Below are positions 9,325-19,153 of a DNA stretch of 64,000 nucleotides, one piece after another. Below the pieces are notes generated by a model that searched no databases, was not told where the DNA came from, and saw only the letters and a list, made by a program, of their open reading frames with translations. The stretch's first letter is position 1. Each line of letters opens with the position of its first letter. This DNA is from Zygotorulaspora mrakii. Taxonomy: Eukaryota > Ascomycota > Saccharomycetes > Saccharomycetales > Saccharomycetaceae. Position numbers and translations under genes: made by a program. The stretch is taken from contig NC_050722.1 in the NCBI RefSeq assembly GCF_013402915.1, forward strand, positions 992,001-1,056,000, written 5' to 3'.

Positions 9325-10530
9325 ATGATGATAAGGAAGTTAGGTAAAAGATGGACGTTGGGTCTAGTTATGTTGGCGCTGGTCATTGTGCTGTGGGTTC
9401 TATCATCGTTTTTGCTGAACCTGATATTTCAAGATAACTCATATAAAAAGCCATTTTTCATAACATACATCAATACAGCATCATTTGTATTCTATCTGAT
9501 ACCAACTGGAAGGAAAATGGTGAAGAACTACATTCAGACGGGTCACTTCCACGCGCACGACGAGCTGGTCCTGGAGGAAGAGGGAGCAGCGCAGGATGTG
9601 GTTGAGTCTGAACAGGACCCGGATACTAGCATAACTGTGCATAGCCCGTTGATACCAAAAGACAGCAATGTAGATCATGATGGATCCAGATTGTCGCTTC
9701 CTGAAACAATGAAATTAAGCGCAGAATTTTGCGTACTATGGTTCACTGCAAACTTTGTTACTAACGCATCCTTAGCATATACATCTGTGGCATCTCAAAC
9801 AATTTTATCATCGACATCGTCTTTCTTTACATTATTTGTTGGTGCGCTATGCCATACAGAGACACTTAATCGTGTCAATATTGTGGGGTCTATTGTGTCT
9901 TTTCTAGGTATTCTACTTGTAACAAGATCGGACGCTTTACAATCTCACATTCATATAAAACCTTTCCCTGGCTCAAGTACGTTTGATGATAATGATGATA
10001 CTTCCGCGGATGCTATGAAGACTCTTCTAGGAAATGTGTTAGCGTTGCTAGGAGCATTCTTCTATGGCATATATAGCACGCTATTGAAGCATAGAATTAA
10101 AGATGAATCAAGAGTGAATATGAAGATTTTTTTCGGATTTGTTGGTTTATTTACTTTGATTTTTGTGTGGCCAACATTATTATTATTGCATTATACCGGA
10201 TGGGAATCTTTTGAATGGCCATCAACGCCTCGTATTATTACAGTTGTCACAGTCAATTGTTTAATAACTTTCATCAGCGATTTTTGTTGGGCTAACGCTA
10301 TGTTACTAACAAGTCCATTAACAGTAACTGTCGGTCTAAGTATCACAATACCATTTGCGATGTTTGGCGATTTCATGTTGAAGAATAAACCGATGACATT
10401 GTTATATTTCCTCGGTGCCATGCTTATATTAGGATCATTCTTTATTATCAATAAGCATTCTGAAGAGGAGACTTTGGATCATCTACTGGAGGATACAAAT
10501 AGTAGCGCCACTGGCGAATTGACTGTATAA
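9325..10530 (+). CDS. THI74: DMT-family membrane transporter (Thi74 / YML018C ancestor)
   Basis: This 401-residue polytopic protein belongs to the EamA/drug-metabolite transporter superfamily. Hydrophobic segments begin at about residue 11 (LGLVMLALVIVLWVLSSFLL) and 37. After a charged loop (about 75-130) about eight more follow, including FCVLWFTANFVTNASLAYTS and the second EamA half ending LLYFLGAMLILGSFFII. S. cerevisiae has two copies, THI74 (thiamine-regulated, assigned to mitochondria) and YML018C (vacuolar membrane); this single gene stands for both. The substrate is not known, so the symbol reflects homology and not a shown role in thiamine transport. Two adjacent ATGs (9325, 9328) start the frame. 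Confidence 0.88.
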   Translation: MMIRKLGKRWTLGLVMLALVIVLWVLSSFLLNLIFQDNSYKKPFFITYINTASFVFYLIPTGRKMVKNYIQTGHFHAHDELVLEEEGAAQDVVESEQDPDTSITVHSPLIPKDSNVDHDGSRLSLPETMKLSAEFCVLWFTANFVTNASLAYTSVASQTILSSTSSFFTLFVGALCHTETLNRVNIVGSIVSFLGILLVTRSDALQSHIHIKPFPGSSTFDDNDDTSADAMKTLLGNVLALLGAFFYGIYSTLLKHRIKDESRVNMKIFFGFVGLFTLIFVWPTLLLLHYTGWESFEWPSTPRIITVVTVNCLITFISDFCWANAMLLTSPLTVTVGLSITIPFAMFGDFMLKNKPMTLLYFLGAMLILGSFFIINKHSEEETLDHLLEDTNSSATGELTV

Positions 10531-10684
10531 TTAATTATAGATTTTTTATTTTATTTTTTTGCCTTAGTAAATAGTGCTATGCATCAATTATTGGGTTGAA
10601 GAGAACAAAATAACTGTTGTTTACTGATTGTTGTCTTGAGGGTGAGGTAATAGTTTTCAATTTTCATTGAGGTAGTTAATATCA

Positions 10685-11653
10685 TTAGAATTTATAAGGA
10701 TAGCCTGGGCTCTTGATGTCAAAACAGGAAACATAATATGAACAGAGGTAGAATAATAAGCACGAGCAAACTGCAGATAATACCCATCTTAAGCGATCAT
10801 TCATACTGAAGCTATGGATATAAAGCATCATGCAAAATAGTACTCCCATGACGATGTACATGGCAGATACACTCAAAATTTCGATACCAAATTGCCATCC
10901 TGTGCCTCCACTGAAATACATTATATTACCCTTAGGATCACGAGCAATGAATGGAACAGAGTTTATTTGTGTGAATTTTAGACCAGTTATACTTAGCAGC
11001 AAAATTAGTAAAGAGACTAGCATTGAAAAGAATTTAGGTTTATTTGGAATCTTTGGTAGCACCACTCTTTTGAAGATCGAGAATATCACAATGCAAGCAA
11101 TGAAGTAACTGAAGAATTCTTGATATTCAAACTTCTGATCAACTTTAATAAAAACCTTTAGTATTTTAGCCAGAAAGTCCCCAAAATGTAAGGCATCACG
11201 AATCCGTTCTTCCTTTAGTTCATATTGATAGAATGATGAGCTCTTCCATTGAAATTTATCATCTACTGGTGGTGGGAAAATTAACATATGCGGAATGGAA
11301 GATATTTTCAGATCTTTTACTAGTAACTTATTGAAAGCAACATCTGCCTTCAAAAACAATATTTGAGCATGAGGAGCTTGTTTCGATATTGTTACTGCAA
11401 CCTTGCGTAGTATCGGCTCAAAATCATCACAAATGACGCACCGCACGCCTTCTTTAACAGGTCTTGATGTAGTTATAAAAAGTGCCATGAAATAGTTGGG
11501 GACCCCTCGACTCAATTCCTCATAGTTGTCTTCGGTAACAGTAATTACTCCACTGAAGTCCTTCAATTGCAGCGCATCAGCAGCTTCCAAAACGGCTTTG
11601 CTTTGCCCTGCAAAAAGAAGGACCAATAAATACAGTATCCGAAGAAATTTCAT
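10685..11653 (-). CDS. OST6: Oligosaccharyltransferase subunit Ost6 (Ost3/6 family)
   Basis: This 322-residue protein has an N-terminal signal peptide (about 1-20). A lumenal thioredoxin-like domain follows, with a CxxC pair at Cys72 and Cys75 (RCVICDDFEP). Four hydrophobic segments lie in the C-terminal half (about 180-200, 208-226, 256-278, 287-307). Ost3/Ost6 are alternative oxidoreductase subunits of the ER N-glycosylation complex that hold substrate proteins through mixed disulfides. Synteny (YML019W lies next to YML018C in S. cerevisiae) favours Ost6 over Ost3. The gene converges with the THI74-like gene and diverges from LRS4. Confidence 0.9.
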   Translation of the reverse strand: MKFLRILYLLVLLFAGQSKAVLEAADALQLKDFSGVITVTEDNYEELSRGVPNYFMALFITTSRPVKEGVRCVICDDFEPILRKVAVTISKQAPHAQILFLKADVAFNKLLVKDLKISSIPHMLIFPPPVDDKFQWKSSSFYQYELKEERIRDALHFGDFLAKILKVFIKVDQKFEYQEFFSYFIACIVIFSIFKRVVLPKIPNKPKFFSMLVSLLILLLSITGLKFTQINSVPFIARDPKGNIMYFSGGTGWQFGIEILSVSAMYIVMGVLFCMMLYIHSFSMNDRLRWVLSAVCSCLLFYLCSYYVSCFDIKSPGYPYKF

Positions 11654-11851
11654 CTCAAAATATATACTGCCTTCAGCACCAATTATAGTTAATATATGTT
11701 TTTGTTTCTTGCGGGATATGGTATAAATGCTTCATGCAAGTTCTAAGGTTGTGCTTGAAATCATCGATACTATAAAAAATTCACAATAATAACGGAAGAT
11801 AAGAGAAAAGACAATAGGCCGCAGGCCAATACCTTGAGATTAAAGAGTGTT

Positions 11852-12628
11852 ATGACTACTTTAGTTCAATTGCTAGCTAACTACTACAAATCAGTTGTCG
11901 AAAGTGAACGTATTTATTATGAAAATGTTATAAGGAAGTCTGTCACCTCCGATACTTCTGACAAGGAATTGCGAGAACCCTCTCCCCGAATGCTGCAAGA
12001 AATGCTGCTTTTACAACGCCAAATAGGTCAATTGACTGTGGAAATTCAGGTATTACGAAAAGAAAACGATACTTTGAAGGAACTACAAAAGACACAGAGG
12101 GCATTGATGGAGTCGAAGCTCAATAATTGCAAAAAAACGATTGAAAAACTGAAAAAAAATGGTAAAGATGAGCTGAGTGAGCAAAGAAACTCCAATTTAC
12201 AAGAAAGAGACCGAGCGAATTTCCATCTTTTATCCCCTCTAAATGTCAGGACGTTGGATGGCGTCTCAACACAAAATCATTATGCCAATTCCAACGGTAG
12301 ACCTACAAGTCTGCGACATGTCATTACAAATAAGCAACAGACGCTATTTGATGGCGATGATAGTCGGGAAAATTTAAGTGCAGACAGACTCGAGGATGTG
12401 GCATTTGTCAATTCTCTTAAAAACCGGGGAGAGTTGGCAAAAATAGTGCTACCAAGTGACGGCCTATCTGTGAACGATGATTCAGTGGCGAAATCAACTT
12501 CAACGTCTCTACAGAGTTTAAGTGGCAGACAACTGGGCAACAAGAAGAAGAGGTTAGCGAGAAAACGTATTAAAACTGGTGATAGTGAATCTGATGATGA
12601 AGACGTGATCAAACACCCACTGGTGTAA
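11852..12628 (+). CDS. LRS4: Monopolin subunit Lrs4
   Basis: This 258-residue protein starts MTTLVQLLANYYKSVVESER, which resembles the start of yeast Lrs4. Lrs4 with Csm1 forms the monopolin core that co-orients sister kinetochores in meiosis I and tethers rDNA at the nucleolus. A coiled coil is predicted about residues 44-105, where Leu, Lys, Glu and Gln dominate. The C-terminus is basic then acidic (KKKRLARKRIKTGDSESDDED). The frame extends upstream only with a TTG, so the first ATG at 11852 is used. The position between OST6 and YML020W corresponds to YDR439W in the interleaved ancestral order. Confidence 0.82.
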   Translation: MTTLVQLLANYYKSVVESERIYYENVIRKSVTSDTSDKELREPSPRMLQEMLLLQRQIGQLTVEIQVLRKENDTLKELQKTQRALMESKLNNCKKTIEKLKKNGKDELSEQRNSNLQERDRANFHLLSPLNVRTLDGVSTQNHYANSNGRPTSLRHVITNKQQTLFDGDDSRENLSADRLEDVAFVNSLKNRGELAKIVLPSDGLSVNDDSVAKSTSTSLQSLSGRQLGNKKKRLARKRIKTGDSESDDEDVIKHPLV

Positions 12629-12807
12629 TGATCTTACAAGTTGGTAGAGGGAAGAAATTGCGACATTCTATTCACACCATATATATCAATGCTTTTACAA
12701 AAAAATACTTTTATGTCAGCAGAAGAAAATGCTCTGAGAAAATAAATGGAAAAAAATATGGATAGAAAAACGACCTGCATTTTTATATATGTATAAATCT
12801 AATGTAA

Positions 12808-14739
12808 TCATAGCTTTGATTTCAACCCGTTTAATCTATATTTCACGTCCTTTAGTTGTTTTGTTTCTGGTTCCCATTCCTCAAATTCTGAGAAAAGTTG
12901 ATGTGTTTCATCATCATCGAAGCGTCTGCCTGTTTCGTAGAGGAGGCCCCTCATGCACCAGGGTAGATGAAATGGATTTGCGCCAAGTTGATCCAGTTTG
13001 AACGGTTTGAATTCAACAGGGGTGTCAGCAATGCAGTCTGTTGTTTCTAGAGCAAATTTTAGCCCAATTTCATACACCTGAGCTTCGTTGTACACCGTTG
13101 AATGACCACCTCCGGTTAGTGTTCCAGCTAACGCTCCACTAATTTCTTTGATGATGCCATGATCATCGTATCCCAAGTTTATTAATGTTCCAGCTATGTT
13201 TACAAGTCGCTTAATAAACTTTGGAGTACGGGACTCGATATCTATGAATGTAGCCCTAAATATATTTGGATGATGAGCAAACAAACACATTGAGGAGTAC
13301 AGGGGAACCAGCTGATCATTAATGGAACCTATAAACGAGATTTTCACGCCACTCCTTATTATTATTCGTATGCTTCTAATAAGTTGTCGTGACAATATTG
13401 AGTCAAATTTTTGAAATTGGAATAGCTCTCGAAGAGATTCTTTTTCAATTGTTTGATATGCTCTCACAAATAGAGTTTGATCTGCACCGTAAAAGGGGCC
13501 ATTATTAATACCTGCCATAGCTAAAATAGAAATAATCTTTTTGTTCTTACATTGTGGAACAAGTTCTTCATTGGAAAACATAGCTGTATCCAAGTTTACA
13601 ATTCCACAATCTATTAATCTTGCTAATAACAGGATCGTCACCGGACAGCCTTGCGAATGAGCAACAAAATAAACGAAATCAGCCTGATTGATTTCCTTTG
13701 CCCAGGATTTCATAACCTCAAAAAAGAAATCAACACGATCCATTACCTCGCCTTCACGTTCTAATGCAATTTTACTGATTTGAACTTTTGTTTCGTTTTT
13801 ATTGAAATACTCTGTTAGTACCTTCTCGGCCTCTGAAATGAACTTAATTGATGTTCCGGTTGGCTCTCCGATAAATGGTCTAATCATTTTTGTAGGGAAG
13901 AATCCATGAACGCCCACAATTAGTACTTTGATGGGATGGGAATTGTCATTTGATAGTTTCAATAAACTCTCTTGTGGGTCTCTTCGATATAAACATTTCT
14001 GCTTCAACCTCTTCTCCGAAATAATACTCCAGCTATTCGCCCATTTATTAATGCAACTCGATATACTCGTCCAGGTTGTCTGATGAGGTAGCACGTCAAA
14101 ACTTGGCACAACAATGTTAGGATGGGGATTCTCATTAACCTGGATATTCTCTTGCTCTGTTATTTCAGTAGCTGACTTACCTTTGATAAGTATTGCATCC
14201 GTCTCAGAGTACGGGATAAACGTATTCGTCATTTGGCTGTCGTTTTTGGAAGAAGTAGCTATTTGTTCAACTTCACTTGTAGTGCCGTTTTTTTGATTGT
14301 TTGAGACTCTATTCCAGAAAAACCATGTTCTTTTATTGGATTTATCTTCTCCTTCGGTTGTCGGATCTTCTTTTCGAATGTTTTGATGTTCAGACGGTCC
14401 CATTTGATCTGCCTCTTGCGGTACCATGTTGCCTGAAGCTGACGATATTACTTTCCCATTTTTTTCATATGATTTGACGGAGGCCTGAGTCATAGCTGAC
14501 TTGTGGCTCGGCTCGATATTACAAACACTAGATGTTTCGAGACCTGAGCTTTTGCTATGTGATGCAGATTCCTCGCTCGTCTTCGGTCTTTTTAAGTTTA
14601 CTTCAGCTTTATCACCTCCCCACACAGACCATGATCGACTGGTTTTATGTGGAGCCTCTTTCAGATCTACTCCTGTTGATTTCCTGTCAGAACCAGCTGA
14701 TCGTAGTGAAGCATGGGATGATGACGGTGTAGAAATCAT
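12808..14739 (-). CDS. Uncharacterised alpha/beta-hydrolase-like protein (YML020W family)
   Basis: This 643-residue protein is placed as the homologue of S. cerevisiae YML020W, whose function is unknown. The N-terminal third (about 1-190) is Ser- and Lys-rich and probably disordered, with RSWSVWGGDK and KRTWFFWNRVS segments. The rest looks like an alpha/beta hydrolase: the early strand VLIVGVHGFFPTKM, then a nucleophile-elbow-like AHSQGCPV with the candidate catalytic Ser362. A late FIGSINDQLVPLYSS segment could carry the acid and GGGHSTVYNE the histidine. Lipase or esterase activity is inference only. It converges on LRS4 and diverges from UNG1. Confidence 0.8.
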   Translation of the reverse strand: MISTPSSSHASLRSAGSDRKSTGVDLKEAPHKTSRSWSVWGGDKAEVNLKRPKTSEESASHSKSSGLETSSVCNIEPSHKSAMTQASVKSYEKNGKVISSASGNMVPQEADQMGPSEHQNIRKEDPTTEGEDKSNKRTWFFWNRVSNNQKNGTTSEVEQIATSSKNDSQMTNTFIPYSETDAILIKGKSATEITEQENIQVNENPHPNIVVPSFDVLPHQTTWTSISSCINKWANSWSIISEKRLKQKCLYRRDPQESLLKLSNDNSHPIKVLIVGVHGFFPTKMIRPFIGEPTGTSIKFISEAEKVLTEYFNKNETKVQISKIALEREGEVMDRVDFFFEVMKSWAKEINQADFVYFVAHSQGCPVTILLLARLIDCGIVNLDTAMFSNEELVPQCKNKKIISILAMAGINNGPFYGADQTLFVRAYQTIEKESLRELFQFQKFDSILSRQLIRSIRIIIRSGVKISFIGSINDQLVPLYSSMCLFAHHPNIFRATFIDIESRTPKFIKRLVNIAGTLINLGYDDHGIIKEISGALAGTLTGGGHSTVYNEAQVYEIGLKFALETTDCIADTPVEFKPFKLDQLGANPFHLPWCMRGLLYETGRRFDDDETHQLFSEFEEWEPETKQLKDVKYRLNGLKSKL

Positions 14740-15051
14740 AGCAGGTTAAGGATTCTATAGAACTTCTTGAAACACTCTATAAAACAGAAGAGCTCTTCTT
14801 TTAATCCTATTCAAAGTTAAATAAACACTTTGAGTTCGGTGCTCTCTCGGCTTCCCAGTAATTGTCCCTAATACTCTTTGTCTTTCCTTATTAAGGATAT
14901 TACTGCATCGTTGGCCAGCTTTTATACATATTACGTTTCCATTTCGGACTTGAATAAAAGGCGCCGCCATCATACTCTTTTAAAATTTTAAACTATTCAA
15001 AGACAAGATCAAAGCAAATGAGATATAAGCAGATAACCTTGCCTTCGTAGT
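14740..15051. promoter_or_regulatory. Divergent region YML020W-like / UNG1
   Basis: This 312-bp region is the shared promoter of two divergent genes. A 72-codon basic ORF on the minus strand (14755-14973) fills most of it. It ends 15 bp before the next gene's ATG and has no recognisable homologue, so it is not called as a gene. Confidence 0.4.
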
Positions 15052-16089
15052 ATGACTGTAGAACTCAAAAGAAGGCAAACAAGTATTGCTGAATTTTTTG
15101 GTCCTAAATCCAAGAAATCTAAGAAACTTGAGAATGAAGAAAGCGCCAATACAAGTACCACTGACGCGTCGGATGAAGTGTCTACAGTGAAGAGCATCGA
15201 GCAAATTCAGACTACTCAGAAGAAGGAGTCTGAATCAGAAACACTGGAAGGATGTGAGGATTATATGACGGTAAGGGAACTCTTTCAAAAATCACTGAGC
15301 TCCATGTTGGCTCAGCTGTTGGCTTTAGAAATTGAAACCATAGAGCCTGGCTGGTTCTCACATATGAAAGAAGAATTCAGAAAACCATATTTTGTTAAAC
15401 TGAAGCAATTCGTCAATACAGAAAAGAAGAACCACACGGTATTCCCACCTCCTCGAGCAGTATATTCCTGGACGAGGCTTACGCCGTTTGATAAAGTGAA
15501 AGTGGTCATCATCGGACAAGATCCTTATCATAATTTCAGTCAAGCTCATGGATTGGCATTCAGTGTAAAATCACCGACACCTGCCCCGCCATCCCTTAAG
15601 AATATATACAAAGAACTGAAGAGCAATTATTCTGACTTTTCAATTGACAATAACTACGGAGATCTGACGCCATGGTCCATGCAGGGTGTCCTCTTACTGA
15701 ATACAGCTTTGACGGTAAGAGCACACAATGCCAACTCACATTCAAAGAAAGGCTGGGAAGTTTTCACCAAGAGGGTTGTGGAATTGCTGATTAGTGACAG
15801 GAAAAAGAACAACCATAGTTTAGTTTTTCTTCTTTGGGGAAACAACGCTATAAAGCTAGTGGAATCCCTGTTGAGTCCGCAAGAACTGGCACAGAACAAA
15901 AATCTCAAAGTCTTCAAATCGGTGCATCCATCACCGTTGAGTGCCAGTAGAGGCTTTTTTGGAAGTAATCATTTCAAGCAGACGAACGATTGGCTGTATC
16001 ACGAGAGACACGAAAAGATGATAGATTGGAGTGTTGTACCAGGGTCACATCTCAAAGAAGTGTTTGAAGCCAATACTAAGGTCTCTTAG
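15052..16089 (+). CDS. UNG1: Uracil-DNA glycosylase Ung1
   Basis: This 345-residue family-1 UDG removes uracil from DNA by base excision. Catalytic motifs are clear: GQDPYH with the water-activating Asp157, and HPSPLS at 292-297 with His292. The N-terminus has a canonical PCNA-interaction box, QTSIAEFF at residues 9-16, followed by a Lys-rich nuclear-localisation-like patch. The ATG at 15052 matches the internal Met of S. cerevisiae Ung1. The frame is closed by a stop at 15034-15036, so there is no AUG-initiated mitochondrial presequence of the kind S. cerevisiae has. Confidence 0.95.
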   Translation: MTVELKRRQTSIAEFFGPKSKKSKKLENEESANTSTTDASDEVSTVKSIEQIQTTQKKESESETLEGCEDYMTVRELFQKSLSSMLAQLLALEIETIEPGWFSHMKEEFRKPYFVKLKQFVNTEKKNHTVFPPPRAVYSWTRLTPFDKVKVVIIGQDPYHNFSQAHGLAFSVKSPTPAPPSLKNIYKELKSNYSDFSIDNNYGDLTPWSMQGVLLLNTALTVRAHNANSHSKKGWEVFTKRVVELLISDRKKNNHSLVFLLWGNNAIKLVESLLSPQELAQNKNLKVFKSVHPSPLSASRGFFGSNHFKQTNDWLYHERHEKMIDWSVVPGSHLKEVFEANTKVS

Positions 16090-16262
16090 GCAGGCATATA
16101 TAACTAAGTAAAGAACATCGGCTGGTATTCTTCATTGGAAGCTTCTCTACCTTGCATAAGCCCGTAAGGCGTGATTTGGCATCGGTATGACGCCAAATAA
16201 TGAATGATTGATTATTTACAATGAACAATTAACCTTTCACAGGTACAACTTTTCATCAGAAG

Positions 16263-16298
16263 ATGATTGTTGTGGCACCACCATCTGAAACAGTGTAA
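16263..16298 (+). promoter_or_regulatory. Short upstream ORF before DOT1
   Basis: The ATG at 16263 opens an 11-codon ORF (MIVVAPPSETV) ending 7 bp before the DOT1 ATG. If the DOT1 mRNA includes it, ribosomes must skip it or reinitiate to make Dot1. Transcript boundaries are unknown. Confidence 0.4.
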
Positions 16299-16305
16299 GC
16301 CAGGC

Positions 16306-17994
16306 ATGGAGGATGAGTTTCCATCTTTATTTTCATCACCCAAGGATGAATCCGCTTCTAGTTTCAGCAGTGACAAAGAACAGGACTATGGTGTTCTGAA
16401 ACTACAATTTACCGGAGAGACCACCAATGGTCAGGTAAAAACAGCTAAGCGTCGCTCTAAAGGCCTGGAGAAGCTGCTTGAGGAAGCCAGCATATATACT
16501 CCTCGGTATGAAAGCTCCTTGCCTCGTGGTTTCCTCAGGGATAGACATAAAAAGAGCACTGAATCAAAAGATCCAAGTTATGCAAAAACAGGTGATGAAC
16601 CTGTTGCGAAGAAATCAAGGGCTAAGCTGACAACTATGAAAAAGCAATTGCATACGAAAAAGAGAGCTGGCATCACTATACGAAATGTCATACCTAAGAC
16701 AACACGCCCTTTGCCGGAGGATCATAGAGGACAAGTTGAAAAGGATGATCCCTCGTCAAATCAATCACACGCATTTGAGAACAGTTTGAAGCCTACAAAA
16801 TTCTACTTCGTTGAATGTGAAGGACCTCCTCTGAAGCTGCGATATGACCTATTTGATGTACCATTTCTACAAACTCATGCAAAATTTCAAGGTAGTCCAA
16901 CACCATCTACGATTTTAACTGCAAAGAGCAGCCAGAGAAACGTTAATTCATATACGATTATGCTCAAATCAGTCTTGTTCCTTGATTATGAGGAGGAATA
17001 TCACGTTGACAGTGGCAGCAGCTCCATGAAATTTGACTCAATGAGCGAGATAGGGAAAATCATAGAGTATACAGCCATAATTTATGTGCCAAAGCCCTAT
17101 TCTAATCTTATTCTGGAAAATATTTTGCCGCACCTGTACGAAGCGTTCAACACCTCTAATTGTAAACTTTTCATTGAGAAAGTTCAAGATTATAACGAAT
17201 TTATACAGACAATACCGAGAGAAGAAATACTAGAGCACCTCACTCAAGCACGTTTCATTCCTAGATGTTTCATTCATGATCTATTACACATTGTGTACTC
17301 GAGAAGCATATTACCAAGTTTTAGAAAATTGAAAGAATATGAGGCATTCAGTAGCTACGTTTATGGCGAATTATTACCCAGTTTCCTATCCGATGTTTAC
17401 TCCAAATGTGAGTTGGAACCAAACCATGTATTCATGGATCTGGGTTCTGGTGTAGGAAATTGTGTAGTCCAAGCAGCCCTCGAGTATGGATGTAAATTGA
17501 GCTTTGGATGTGAAATAATGCCGAATGCAAGTGAACTTACTGAGGAACAGCACAAAGAACTGGCGGAACGTTGTAAACTATTTGGATTGAAATTGCATCC
17601 AGTTGAATTTTCCTTGAGGCAGAGTTTTGTAGATAATAGTCGGGTCGACGCGTTAATTCCCCAATGTGATGTTCTATTAATCAATAATTTTCTCTTCGAT
17701 GCTAAGCTGAACAAAAAAGTTGAAGAAGTCATAAAAAGTCTTAAAACGGGCACTAAGATTATATCATTAAAAAACCTACGAGGCCAGGGGTACGCTATCA
17801 ATTTTTTCAATTTGGATAGTATTTTAAATAGACTAAAAGTTGAGAGATTTGATTTGAAGCAAGGTAGTGTCTCCTGGACTCATAACGGTGGAGAATATTA
17901 CATATCAACAGTCTTGCCAGACGTTGATGAATCACTTTTCGATCCTAGTGAAGGGAAAAGAAATACAAGGCGCCCACAGCGATATACGCGCTAA
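16306..17994 (+). CDS. DOT1: Histone H3-Lys79 methyltransferase Dot1
   Basis: This 562-residue protein methylates H3K79 in nucleosomes, marking open chromatin and supporting silencing and the meiotic and DNA-damage checkpoints. The catalytic DOT1 fold occupies about residues 230-550. It has the AdoMet motif DLGSGVGN starting at Asp378, the preceding helix LPSFLSDVYSKCELEPNHVF, and the conserved NNFLFDAKLN loop. The N-terminal segment is basic (KKSRAKLTTMKKQLHTKKRA) and likely contacts DNA or the nucleosome. The SSLPRGFLRDRHKKS block also resembles yeast Dot1. An in-frame TTG lies at 16267, so the first ATG, 16306, is taken. Confidence 0.95.
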   Translation: MEDEFPSLFSSPKDESASSFSSDKEQDYGVLKLQFTGETTNGQVKTAKRRSKGLEKLLEEASIYTPRYESSLPRGFLRDRHKKSTESKDPSYAKTGDEPVAKKSRAKLTTMKKQLHTKKRAGITIRNVIPKTTRPLPEDHRGQVEKDDPSSNQSHAFENSLKPTKFYFVECEGPPLKLRYDLFDVPFLQTHAKFQGSPTPSTILTAKSSQRNVNSYTIMLKSVLFLDYEEEYHVDSGSSSMKFDSMSEIGKIIEYTAIIYVPKPYSNLILENILPHLYEAFNTSNCKLFIEKVQDYNEFIQTIPREEILEHLTQARFIPRCFIHDLLHIVYSRSILPSFRKLKEYEAFSSYVYGELLPSFLSDVYSKCELEPNHVFMDLGSGVGNCVVQAALEYGCKLSFGCEIMPNASELTEEQHKELAERCKLFGLKLHPVEFSLRQSFVDNSRVDALIPQCDVLLINNFLFDAKLNKKVEEVIKSLKTGTKIISLKNLRGQGYAINFFNLDSILNRLKVERFDLKQGSVSWTHNGGEYYISTVLPDVDESLFDPSEGKRNTRRPQRYTR

Positions 17995-18367
17995 ATTTGA
18001 TCAGACGCAACATCACTGAATATAAATTATAGAGAATCCCGGTACAATAGTTCGAAATGCACCAAATCTAGTAAAGATGATAGATTGATATCTAATCTTT
18101 GACACATACTATAAATCATCGTCTCATTATATGAATGGCGATCTTTTTGACAGATTACCGTAATCTTTCATTTTTATTGGATATATATGTTATCGATGGT
18201 GTCACGGCTATCTCTTGGAGAGAAAATTGAAGGGTTTATTAAACCTGCAATTAGTTGCTGACATATAGAATCTAAAATAATTAAAATTACTCTTGAATAC
18301 AAAGATAGAGATTTGCCGGTACAACCATGAGAACGTGCCCTCTGTAACAGACGAATTGTCATTTAGT
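17995..18367. other. Convergent intergenic region DOT1 / APT1
   Basis: These 373 bp lie between two convergent stop codons and should hold both 3' ends. The sequence is AT-rich, and I see no gene or distinctive signal in it. Confidence 0.5.
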
Positions 18368-18931
18368 TCAATGTTTCAACGCCTCTTGCTGACCACTTAG
18401 CAAAGTGAAGACTGGTGCATCTAATTTCTGTTTACCTTTCAAGAAGTCCAGTTCCAAAATAAAGCAGTACTCTAGAATATTGGCTTTAACTTGTTTAACT
18501 AAACTTCCCGCTGCAGAAGCAGAGCCACCCGTGGCAATGATATCATCAACGATAACAACGTTGGAATTTGCTGGAATGGCCTCTTTTTGCATTTCCATGC
18601 TATCATCACCATACTCCTTTGTATAGGCTGCGGTCACCAACTCACCTGGCAGTTTTCCTGGCTTTCTTATTGGGATGAAACCAACCCCCAGTGCAAGGGC
18701 TAAAGATGGGCCGAACAAAAACCCTCTGGATTCTAACCCAACAATGAAATCAATGTTATTTTCTGCGAAAGTCTCCTTCAAATGGATGACTAAAGCATCT
18801 ATCAACTTTTGAAACAAATCAGGTTTTCTAAATATTGGTAGAAAATCCTCAAACAGAATACCTTTCTGGGGGAAATTGGGATATTGATGAAGAGCAGCCT
18901 TCAATTCTTGAGCATACGCCTCAATGGACAT
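18368..18931 (-). CDS. APT1: Adenine phosphoribosyltransferase (Apt1/Apt2 ancestor)
   Basis: This 187-residue enzyme makes AMP from adenine and PRPP in the purine salvage pathway in the cytosol. The PRPP-binding motif VVIVDDIIATGGSA is at residues 125-138. FIVGLESRGFLFG (62-74) and the flexible PGELVTAAYTKEYG loop (95-108) are also conserved. The length equals that of yeast Apt1. One gene stands for the pair APT1 (YML022W) and APT2 (YDR441C). It diverges from NSE5 with 222 bp between the start codons. Confidence 0.95.
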   Translation of the reverse strand: MSIEAYAQELKAALHQYPNFPQKGILFEDFLPIFRKPDLFQKLIDALVIHLKETFAENNIDFIVGLESRGFLFGPSLALALGVGFIPIRKPGKLPGELVTAAYTKEYGDDSMEMQKEAIPANSNVVIVDDIIATGGSASAAGSLVKQVKANILEYCFILELDFLKGKQKLDAPVFTLLSGQQEALKH

Positions 18932-19153
18932 TTTGATTAACTGTTAGTATCGAAAGTACGAACAATTCCTCAGAAAGCACGGACTTCGCAATTCTTTTTC
19001 TACAGAATCTCCCTTTCAAATAGAATCTAATTGCAAAATTTTCAGATTATTTCACTTCGCCCTTGAACGGCTATCGCAGTGCAGAACAAAAGAAAGAGTT
19101 AAAATAAACCCCGGATTTCATTCATTGACTAGATCATTGGTGTCTGTTAATAT

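Noticed and set aside
14755..14973. 72-codon basic ORF before YML020W-like gene
   Set aside because: It ends 15 bp before the next ATG on the same strand, leaving no room for that gene's promoter, and has no homologue I can recall.
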